From Candidatus Omnitrophota bacterium (lineage in GTDB: Bacteria > Omnitrophota > Koll11 > Zapsychrales > Fredricksoniimonadaceae), in assembly GCA_023247595.1 (NCBI GenBank), contig JAHFGF010000006.1, positions 1 through 17,098 of the forward strand: a stretch of DNA of 17,098 nt, given 5' to 3'. The notes below the pieces were generated by a model. That model was not told the DNA's origin. It ran no database searches and worked only from the letters and a program-made list of their open reading frames with translations. The position numbers and the translations under genes were made by a program. Shown in pieces: positions 1 through 6,185 of the stretch (positions are counted from its first letter, which is position 1; the number at the start of each line of letters is the position of its first letter).

Positions 1-927
1 ATTACACCGACCCAAGAACAAACGGCAGGCGCATCTGGCCAGCCGCTCACGATTAAGGATTTGAATACCGAAAATCCGCGTTGGTGCGCGGGCTGCGGTG
101 ATTTCGGCATCATCATGGGGCTTAAACGGTTCATGGTGGACAAACAAATGAGGCCGGATCAGACCGTTAATGTTTCCGGAATCGGATGCTCAGGCCGCGC
201 TCCGAATTATTTTAATACGTACGGCGTGCACGGCATTCACGGAAGACCTATCACGCTCGCGCTCGGTGTCGCGCTGGCCCGTCCGGAATTGAATCTTTTT
301 GTCCATGCCGGCGACGGGGACGCCATGAGTATCGGCGGTAATCACTTGATCCACGGCATTAACAAAAATTTCAAATGCGTGTTTATGATGTATGACAATG
401 AGCTTTACGCGCTCACCAAAAATCAAACATCACCCACCACGAGAAAATCGCATCCGACAATGACCCAGCCGAGGGGGACTTACATTGATCCCTTAAATCC
501 GGTGCGTGTCGCTTTGGGTTTGGGCGCGTCATTTGTGGCCTCAACCGCGGACTGGATCCCGGATCATTTGGCCAGTACATTAAAAGTGGCTTTTGACCAT
601 CCGGGATTTGCCTTTGTGCATATTTCCCAGCGCTGTCCGCATTTTGACCCCAACGGGTTTGATTATAAAACGTCGTCGTGGTTTTCATTTTTAAATCACG
701 CGAGCGGCATCCCGGCGGATAAACGCCTGGCAGATAAGGCCGAGGTTATTGAACATGACCCGACAAGTCTTGAAGGCGCTTTTAAATATGCGTTAAGTGA
801 CCGGCGGTATTTTGGATTATTTTATCAGGATAAAAATAAGCCGCGTTATGACAAGATTCTTATTGATCAAACGTTAACAGCAACTAAAAAGGATCCGACA
901 AAAATATTGGATGCTTTTGATATATAA
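1..927 (+). CDS. 2-oxoacid:ferredoxin oxidoreductase beta subunit (5'-partial)
   Basis: This is the thiamine-diphosphate-binding beta subunit of a 2-oxoacid:ferredoxin oxidoreductase (KorB/PorB type). Such enzymes decarboxylate a 2-oxoacid to an acyl-CoA and reduce ferredoxin in the cytoplasm. The frame is open from base 1, so the start lies outside the window. Numbering from base 1, the family hallmark WCAGCGDFG is at residues 28-36. The TPP/Mg motif GDGD followed by IGGNH is at 104-115, and DNELYALTKNQTSP is at 132-145. The alpha subunit is expected just upstream but is not visible. A TTG at 61 could serve as a start, but the upstream in-frame residues (ending TIKDL) read like a natural KorB N-terminus. 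Substrate (2-oxoglutarate or pyruvate) cannot be fixed from this sequence; the short GCGDFG-type beta subunit leans towards KorB. Confidence 0.93.
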   Translation: MTPTQEQTAGASGQPLTIKDLNTENPRWCAGCGDFGIIMGLKRFMVDKQMRPDQTVNVSGIGCSGRAPNYFNTYGVHGIHGRPITLALGVALARPELNLFVHAGDGDAMSIGGNHLIHGINKNFKCVFMMYDNELYALTKNQTSPTTRKSHPTMTQPRGTYIDPLNPVRVALGLGASFVASTADWIPDHLASTLKVAFDHPGFAFVHISQRCPHFDPNGFDYKTSSWFSFLNHASGIPADKRLADKAEVIEHDPTSLEGAFKYALSDRRYFGLFYQDKNKPRYDKILIDQTLTATKKDPTKILDAFDI

Positions 928-940
928 AAGAAATAAAGGT

Positions 941-1038
941 TCTCCAGTATCCCAGAACCCCAGCATCCCAGGAATTCCGAGAAAATTGGAATCCTGGGAT
1001 GTTGGCTTTCTGGGAACCTGGGGGCTGGGCTCTGGGGA
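941..1038. repeat. Intergenic inverted repeat built of CCAG octamers
   Basis: This element fills most of the 148-base gap between the oxidoreductase gene and trxB. The left arm reads as 8-base units: CCAGTATC, CCAGAACC, CCAGCATC, CCAGGAAT. The reverse complement of the right arm reads CCAGAGC, CCAGCCC, CCAGGTTC, CCAGAAAG, CCAACATC, CCAGGATT. The inner arms (about 959-978 and 987-1006) pair almost perfectly around a short GAGAAAATT-like loop, and pairing continues outward with mismatches. No T-tract follows, so it does not look like a standard intrinsic terminator. It could affect transcript stability or read-through into trxB. It resembles a dispersed repeat family, but copy number cannot be judged from one window. 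Confidence 0.8.
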
Positions 1039-1075
1039 TCAAAGTTTTGAATTCAATTATTCTTGAAGGAGCGAT

Positions 1076-2014
1076 ATGGAAAACGTGATCATTATCGGTT
1101 CCGGTCCTGCGGGACATACGGCGGCGATTTACGCGGGGCGCGCCAAATTAAATCCGCTCATGTATGAAGGTTTGTTCGCGGCCGGAGTTGTCGCCGGAGG
1201 ACAGTTAACGACAACTACGGAAGTTGAAAATTATCCCGGTTTTCCTAAAGGAGTATCCGGTCCGGCGCTCATGGACATGATGCGCGAGCAGTCCATTCAT
1301 TGCGGCACGCGCATCAAGACGGAAACAGTGGATAAAGTTGATTTGTCCAAAAGGCCGTTTAAAGTATTTATCGGCGAAGAGATTATAGAAACCAAAGCAA
1401 TAATCATCGCAACCGGAGCAACTGCCAAACGCATGAATCTTCCTGGAGAAGAACGTCTGTGGCAGCGCGGCATTTCCGCCTGCGCGGTCTGCGACGGGGC
1501 GCTGCCGGTTTTCCGTAACAAGGTGCTTGTGGTCGTCGGTGGAGGAGACTCCGCTGTTGAAGAGGCGACGTATCTCACAAAATTCGCCAGCAAAGTTATT
1601 ATGCTTGTCCGGCGCGATGTGCTGCGCGCTTCTCAGGTCATGCAGGACCGCGCCAAAAATCATCCGAAGATTGAAATTATGTTTCACACCGTGCCGGTTG
1701 AGGTCACGGGAGAAAAAGTTGTTTCAGGAATTGTGATTCAATCAACGCTCAACGCTCAGCGCTCGACGCTTGAAGCGGGCGGATTGTTTTATGCCATCGG
1801 CCATCAGCCTAATACGCCATTCTTGGACGGCCAGCTGTCGCTGGATGAAGCGGGATATATCAAAACCAAACTGGGCACAACGCATACTTCCGTTGAAGGC
1901 GTCTTTGCTGCCGGAGACGTGCAGGACAAAGTCTACCGCCAAGCCATCACCTCCGCCGGAACCGGCTGCATGGCCGCGCTTGAGGCGGAACGCTTCTTAA
2001 GCGAACATCATTAA
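1076..2014 (+). CDS. trxB: Thioredoxin reductase (NADPH)
   Basis: Cytoplasmic FAD enzyme that passes electrons from NADPH to thioredoxin. The 312-residue length is normal for the low-molecular-weight family. The FAD-binding motif GSGPAG is at residues 8-13 and the redox-active CAVC at 136-139. The NADPH-site motif GGGDSAVEEA is at 155-164, followed by the paired arginines at 179-180 typical of NADPH preference. The C-terminal FAD motif GVFAAGDV is at 275-282. The start is supported by GAAGGAG at 1065-1071. Residues 223-234 (STLNAQRSTLEA) come from a tandem heptanucleotide array placed just before the conserved GGLFYAIGHQPNT segment. They occupy a surface loop that varies in the family, so the enzyme is probably active. 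It may be transcribed with the upstream gene or from a promoter I cannot resolve inside the hairpin region. Confidence 0.95.
   Translation: MENVIIIGSGPAGHTAAIYAGRAKLNPLMYEGLFAAGVVAGGQLTTTTEVENYPGFPKGVSGPALMDMMREQSIHCGTRIKTETVDKVDLSKRPFKVFIGEEIIETKAIIIATGATAKRMNLPGEERLWQRGISACAVCDGALPVFRNKVLVVVGGGDSAVEEATYLTKFASKVIMLVRRDVLRASQVMQDRAKNHPKIEIMFHTVPVEVTGEKVVSGIVIQSTLNAQRSTLEAGGLFYAIGHQPNTPFLDGQLSLDEAGYIKTKLGTTHTSVEGVFAAGDVQDKVYRQAITSAGTGCMAALEAERFLSEHH
1742..1776 (+). repeat. Heptanucleotide tandem array inside trxB
   Basis: Consecutive 7-base units TCAACGC, TCAACGC, TCAGCGC, TCGACGC and the decayed TTGAAGC lie head to tail. The array begins exactly at codon 223 of trxB and keeps the frame. Because 7 is not a multiple of 3, each unit is read in a different frame, giving STLNAQRSTL. 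The replaced protein segment is normally a variable loop. Short heptamer arrays are known as STRR repeats in heterocystous cyanobacteria; whether this is a comparable family is inference. Confidence 0.8.
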
Positions 2015-2051
2015 TTGTCGCGCTGATTTTTCTTGGGAAACGGTTTTCATT

Positions 2052-2080
2052 TTGCTATGTCTCGTCGGATGTGGTAGCAT
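2052..2080 (+). promoter_or_regulatory. Probable promoter of the menaquinone genes
   Basis: A TTGCTA -35-like hexamer at 2052-2057 is separated by 17 bases from TAGCAT at 2075-2080. A TG at 2072-2073 precedes the -10, giving an extended -10 form. Both hexamers match consensus at only four positions. It lies about 33 bases before the ubiE/menG start, the right place for a promoter of the 2113-6135 cluster. Confidence 0.4.
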
Positions 2081-2112
2081 ATCCCTGTCCATAAACCTTA
2101 AATCATAAGACT

Positions 2113-2829
2113 ATGCCATCGGATCAGCTCATTTTTCCAAAAACAGAATCCTGGAAGATTTTTAATCTAATTTCCAGCCGTTATGACTTTCTCAACCGTC
2201 TTTTGTCGTTGGGTATGGACTTAAGCTGGCGCAAGACAATGATTGACCAGATTCCGGCCGATAGAACACTGCATATGCTGGATTTAGCCACGGGTACGGC
2301 GGATGTGGTCATCGCGGCGGTTGAGGCCAGACCAAATATTTATAGCGCCATTGGGCTGGATATGGCGGATGAAATGCTTAAGATTGGCCGAGAAAAAGTT
2401 GCCCAAAAAGATTTTGCGAAAAAAATTATCCTGCAAAACGGGGATGCCCAGCAATTGCCGTTTGGAGACAGTACCTTTGATGTCTTAACCATTTCTTTTG
2501 GCATCCGCAATATTCCGGATTTGCGGCAGGTCATGATGGAGATGTACCGGGTCACAAAGCCTGGCGGCAAGACGCTTATTCTGGAATTCTCCATGCCGTC
2601 GAATTTGTTCATACGGTTGGGTTATATTATTTATCTCAGATTTGTTGTGCCGCTCGTCGGATTTTTATTTTCTGGAAATTATCGAGCGTATAAATATTTG
2701 AATCAGACCATTGAACAGTTTCCTTATGGCGACCGGTTCTGCAAAATTTTAAAGCAGATGGGATTTGCGCAGGTGCAGGCGATACCATTGTTCGGCGGAG
2801 TTGCCACGATTTATGCGGCGGAAAAGTAA
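2113..2829 (+). CDS. ubiE: Demethylmenaquinone methyltransferase (UbiE/MenG)
   Basis: S-adenosylmethionine-dependent C-methyltransferase that converts demethylmenaquinone to menaquinone, the last step of quinone synthesis. The 238-residue length is typical. The family signature SSRYDFLNRLLSLGMDLSWR spans residues 21-40. SAM motif I LDLATGTAD is at 56-64, the ribose-binding acidic residue D83 sits in GLDMADEM, NGDAQQLPF is at 109-117, FGIRN at 129-133 and KPGG at 149-152. The late Y-YLNQTI-FP segment at 194-204 is also characteristic. No Shine-Dalgarno sequence is visible before the ATG. It is followed after 29 bases by menF, which supports a menaquinone rather than ubiquinone role; menG is the equivalent name. 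Confidence 0.95.
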   Translation: MPSDQLIFPKTESWKIFNLISSRYDFLNRLLSLGMDLSWRKTMIDQIPADRTLHMLDLATGTADVVIAAVEARPNIYSAIGLDMADEMLKIGREKVAQKDFAKKIILQNGDAQQLPFGDSTFDVLTISFGIRNIPDLRQVMMEMYRVTKPGGKTLILEFSMPSNLFIRLGYIIYLRFVVPLVGFLFSGNYRAYKYLNQTIEQFPYGDRFCKILKQMGFAQVQAIPLFGGVATIYAAEK

Positions 2830-2858
2830 AAAGCGCGACACGACTCCTTTTTAATATT

Positions 2859-4244
2859 ATGACCATTAATACTCCTGACAAAGTTTGTTCCTTTGCTGAC
2901 GCTCAAACGCTTATGGCCAAAGAGCTCAAGGCTCTCGCTCAGACGGATAGCTGTTATAAAGAACCGGCTGTTAGGCGCATCGAGATTTTTGTGCAGGGGA
3001 TTGATTTATTATCCTGGCTGTCTCAACAATCATCCAAGACAAAAATTTATGGGTCTCATCAAACCGGGCAATACGCGATTGCCGGGGTTGGCGAGGCCAT
3101 TTGTGTTTCAGGCGATGACCATGAATCAATTGCAAAAATTTTTCAACGTCTGCGATTGTATCTGCGTCCGGAATTTAAACGTCTGCAATTTTACGGCGGG
3201 TTTTGTTTTGACGCGCAAAATTTGGGACGGGAATGGATGCATTTTCATGCGTATAAATTTGTGATCCCTCAATTTGAAGTGGCGGCCAAAGACGGGCTTA
3301 TGATTTTTGCCTGCAACATCATTCAGCACGGGCAGGAGACAAAGTCCATCGAAACGGTTTTACATGAGTTAGAGGGGTTGCGCTGGGACGGTAAAGAATT
3401 GCAGGATGTCGCGGTCAAGCTTGAATCCCGTCGGGATGAACCCACTCAGGATGCCTGGCGGCGCAATATCCAAACGGTCTTAAGCGAAATCCGTGAGAAG
3501 GTCTGCGAAAAAGTTGTGCTTGCCCGTCGGACACGTTTTGATTTTAACCGGCCTCTCAATCCTTGGCTGATTGCGCGGCAACTCAAAAATGTTACCCCCA
3601 ACAGTTACCATTTTTGTTTTCAATTCAGCGCTGACCGGATGTTTTTGGGCGCGTCACCTGAAAGATTATTTATCCGTTCGCAAAATGCGGTTGAAAGCGA
3701 AGCCCTGGCCGGAACGCGGCCGCGTGGTAAAAGTGAGTCCGATGATCATCGTCTTAAAGGCGAATTAAAATCATCCGGTAAAGAACAGCATGAGCATCGG
3801 GTTGTTGTGCGTATGATCGAGGATGCTTTAAAACCGCTGTGCCGAACACTCGATGTTCATCCCCAGGAAATTTTAAGCGTTCCCAACGGCCATCATCTGC
3901 GGACGCGTTTTCATGGTTTACTTAACGATGATATCCATGATGAAGAGATTTTTGCGTCGCTGCATCCAACGCCCGCGGTGGGCGGTGTTGGGACGGATGA
4001 AGCCCTGGAAATTATTGAAGACCTCGAAGGTTTTTCCCGCGGCTGGTATACCGGAGCTATCGGTTATGTGGGGATTGACCAAACAGAATTTGTCGTGGCC
4101 ATTCGTTCGGCCATGGTTCACGACCGGCAGATGACAGTTTACGCCGGGGCCGGCATTGTGGAAGGCTCAACGGCTAAGGATGAATGGCAAGAGATTGAGC
4201 ATAAGATCGGAAATTTTTTGCGCGTATTAAACGCGAAGGATTAG
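2859..4244 (+). CDS. menF: Isochorismate synthase
   Basis: Mg-dependent chorismate-utilising enzyme that converts chorismate to isochorismate, the entry step to menaquinone. The conserved C-terminal chorismate-binding domain runs from about residue 195 to 457. The presumed catalytic base K218 lies in EKVVLAR. Other conserved motifs are ASPERLF at 265-271, EALAGTRPRG at 281-290, KEQHEH at 308-313, HPTPAVGG at 369-376, GWYTGAIGYVG at 395-405 and AGAGIVEGS at 429-437, followed by the metal-binding EWQEIEHK. The divergent N-terminal 190 residues are normal for the family. Anthranilate and salicylate synthases share this fold, but menD directly downstream decides for MenF. The start has no Shine-Dalgarno sequence, only an AT-rich leader that is strikingly like that of menD. 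Confidence 0.93.
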   Translation: MTINTPDKVCSFADAQTLMAKELKALAQTDSCYKEPAVRRIEIFVQGIDLLSWLSQQSSKTKIYGSHQTGQYAIAGVGEAICVSGDDHESIAKIFQRLRLYLRPEFKRLQFYGGFCFDAQNLGREWMHFHAYKFVIPQFEVAAKDGLMIFACNIIQHGQETKSIETVLHELEGLRWDGKELQDVAVKLESRRDEPTQDAWRRNIQTVLSEIREKVCEKVVLARRTRFDFNRPLNPWLIARQLKNVTPNSYHFCFQFSADRMFLGASPERLFIRSQNAVESEALAGTRPRGKSESDDHRLKGELKSSGKEQHEHRVVVRMIEDALKPLCRTLDVHPQEILSVPNGHHLRTRFHGLLNDDIHDEEIFASLHPTPAVGGVGTDEALEIIEDLEGFSRGWYTGAIGYVGIDQTEFVVAIRSAMVHDRQMTVYAGAGIVEGSTAKDEWQEIEHKIGNFLRVLNAKD

Positions 4245-4248
4245 CAAG

Positions 4249-4356
4249 GGTACACCTAGCGTATGAAAACATATTGGTACACACGAACACATGTACACAG
4301 GCAACAGGAGCGCATATCTTTCTGTGTGCTTGCACTCATGCGTCCTTGTGCTCTGT
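4249..4356. repeat. Degenerate inverted repeat of ACAC/CATG octamers before menD
   Basis: The gap between menF and menD holds left-arm units such as CACGAACA, CATGTACA and CAGGCAAC (about 4282-4305). On the opposite strand, the right arm reads CAAGGACG, CATGAGTG, CAAGCACA, CAGAAAG (about 4322-4350). The arms are imperfect inverted copies with roughly 8-base periodicity. A direct repeat GGTACAC occurs at 4249-4255 and 4276-4282. The element ends a few bases before the menD start, so it forms most of the menD leader. It is decayed and its outer limits are uncertain. Confidence 0.5.
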
Positions 4357-4362
4357 AATTTT

Positions 4363-6135
4363 ATGACTATTAATTCTCCCAGTATCAATTACCTTTGGTC
4401 TTCCTTAATCATCGACGAGCTTGTTCGCTGCGGGGTTGAATATTTTTGCATCGCTCCTGGATCGCGGTCAGCTCCTTTGACGGTTGCGGCCGCGCGGCAT
4501 CCGAAGGCCAGGCATTTCATTCATTATGATGAACGCGGTTTGGCCTTTCACGCGCTTGGATTTGTCAGCGCCCAAAGAAAGCCGGCTGTACTTATTTGTA
4601 CGTCGGGAACCGCGGGCGCCAATTTTTATCCCGCTGTGATTGAGGCTTCCAAGAAAAAACTTCCGCTTATCGTTTTGACAGCCGACCGTCCGCCGGAATT
4701 GCGGCATACCGGGGCGGTTCAGACTATTGACCAGGTCGGATTGTTTGGGAAATACACGAAAGTTCAAATGGATTTGCCGTGTCCGGATGTGAAGATTAAG
4801 CCGGAGGTTGTTTTAACAACGATTGATCAGGCGGTTTATCAGGCCGCGCGCAATCCGTCGGGTGTGGCGCATGTGAATTGCATGTTCCGCGATCCGCTCG
4901 CGCCGGTTAAGACCGGTGAAAATTTTAATGGTTATCTTAAAACCATTAATTCATGGATTAAGTCGGATGAGCCGTATACGCGATATATCAACGTAGGGGC
5001 AGGTTTAAAACCTGCCCCTACGCTTGATATAAAAACCGTTGTTCGGCGTATCGATAACATTAAAAACGGTTTGATTGTGGTTGGAAAAGTTGGCGATAAG
5101 TCAGAGCAAAAAGCGGTGTTATCGTTAGCCAAACATTTGGGCTGGCCGGTGTTTGCTGATGCTTCTTCGGGGTTGCGCTTCGGTCATGCCGACGAACATA
5201 TCGTCTATTATTTTGATCAAATTTTATTGTCATCAAAAGTTCTTAACGGAAAATCATTCGACGGTATTCTTCATCTGGGCGGACGTATGACGTCCAAACG
5301 TTATTATGAATTCGCTTCAAAACTGGTACCCAAAGAATACGTGATGGTTCTTAATCATCCGTTAAGAAATGATCCGCTGCATCAAGTAAGCCTGCGCATT
5401 GAGGCGCCGGTAGCGGTTTTTTGTGAACAGGCAAACCGTCAGCTTAAACCAAGAAAATTTAGCCCGACGCTGCAAGCTTTAATCAAGGCCAATCGCAGGG
5501 CCGATGATGCTATGGAAGATTTTTTTTCGACCCAGGAATCAACCATCACTGAACCGCTTGCGGCCCGTTTGATTTCCCAACATATTCCCCAAGATTCAAT
5601 TTTGTTTTTAGCCAACAGCATGCCCATCAGGGACATGGAATTTTACGGTGATTTTAAAGGGAATGTTATTGATGCGCACGGCAATCGCGGGGCGAGCGGT
5701 ATTGACGGGTTGGTTGCCACCGCGTGCGGAATAAACGCGGGCGCGGATAAACCTGTCACGCTTATGATTGGCGATTTGGCCCTGCTGCATGATTTGAATT
5801 CGCTGGCGATGAGTAAACATCTTAAGAAACCAATGGTGATTGTTGTTTTAAATAATGACGGCGGCGGTATTTTTTCGTTTCTTCCCATTGCTAATTCCCA
5901 GGACGTGTTTGAGAAATTTTTTGGGACACCGCATGGGTTGACCTTTGAACAGGCGGCCGGCATGTTCGGTTTAACTTATGTCCATCCGAAGAGCGCGAAT
6001 GATTTTGTCCGCGCTTATCAGCAGTCTTTAGGCCGGGATGGGGCGACTTTGATTGAAGTAAAAACGACAAGAAAAGAAAATACGCGCGTGCATCAAATCC
6101 TTCAGCGTAAAATTGTTAACGCGATTGAAAAGTAA
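4363..6135 (+). CDS. menD: SEPHCHC synthase (MenD), with a palindrome-derived insert
   Basis: Thiamine-diphosphate enzyme that joins 2-oxoglutarate-derived succinic semialdehyde to isochorismate, giving SEPHCHC in menaquinone synthesis. The 590-residue length fits the family. APGSRSAPLT is at 31-40. The TPP-activating glutamate E57 is in DERGLAF, and SGTAGANFYPAVIEA is at 81-95. DRPPELRHTGAVQTIDQ is at 108-124, SMPIRD at 419-424, and the Mg/TPP motif GDLALLHD through LNNDGGGIFSFLP at 470-508. I chose ATG 4363 because homology begins immediately with it. The in-frame ATG at 4291 would add 24 Cys-rich residues encoded by a repeat element. No Shine-Dalgarno sequence is seen. Residues 208-223 come from a 48-base hairpin inserted in frame near the junction between the first and middle domains. 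Confidence 0.95.
   Translation: MTINSPSINYLWSSLIIDELVRCGVEYFCIAPGSRSAPLTVAAARHPKARHFIHYDERGLAFHALGFVSAQRKPAVLICTSGTAGANFYPAVIEASKKKLPLIVLTADRPPELRHTGAVQTIDQVGLFGKYTKVQMDLPCPDVKIKPEVVLTTIDQAVYQAARNPSGVAHVNCMFRDPLAPVKTGENFNGYLKTINSWIKSDEPYTRYINVGAGLKPAPTLDIKTVVRRIDNIKNGLIVVGKVGDKSEQKAVLSLAKHLGWPVFADASSGLRFGHADEHIVYYFDQILLSSKVLNGKSFDGILHLGGRMTSKRYYEFASKLVPKEYVMVLNHPLRNDPLHQVSLRIEAPVAVFCEQANRQLKPRKFSPTLQALIKANRRADDAMEDFFSTQESTITEPLAARLISQHIPQDSILFLANSMPIRDMEFYGDFKGNVIDAHGNRGASGIDGLVATACGINAGADKPVTLMIGDLALLHDLNSLAMSKHLKKPMVIVVLNNDGGGIFSFLPIANSQDVFEKFFGTPHGLTFEQAAGMFGLTYVHPKSANDFVRAYQQSLGRDGATLIEVKTTRKENTRVHQILQRKIVNAIEK
4984..5031. repeat. In-frame palindromic element inside menD
   Basis: The core is a perfect inverted repeat, CGTAGGGGCAGGTTT at 4992-5006 and its complement at 5008-5022 around one central A. 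The pairing continues with eight more base pairs (4984-4991 against 5024-5031) past a single unpaired C at 5023. The 48 bases are exactly 16 codons, Y208 to I223 of MenD, and read YINVGAGLKPAPTLDI. From memory, the VGAGLKPAPT/VGAGFKPAPT peptide recurs in unrelated proteins of uncultured bacteria as the signature of this GTAGGGGCAGG repeat. Its position between domains suggests a tolerated loop. Confidence 0.9.
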
Positions 6136-6185
6136 TTGTTTCGTCAACTTATTGTTAAACGTTCAATGATTTTGAAGCCCAACGC

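Noticed and set aside
61..927. TTG at 61 as the start of the oxidoreductase beta subunit
   Set aside because: The frame is open to base 1, and the upstream in-frame residues read like the normal lead-in to WCAGCGDFG. The gene is better described as 5'-partial.
941..1038. CCAG hairpin as an intrinsic terminator
   Set aside because: No T-tract follows either arm, and the internal octamer periodicity is not a terminator trait.
941..1776. CRISPR array or attachment site
   Set aside because: The units are 7-8 bases with no spacers, and there are no cas, integrase or transposase genes in the window.
4291..4362. ATG 4291 as the menD start, adding 24 residues
   Set aside because: The added residues are encoded by the repeat element before menD, there is no ribosome site at 4291, and homology to MenD begins at the second start.
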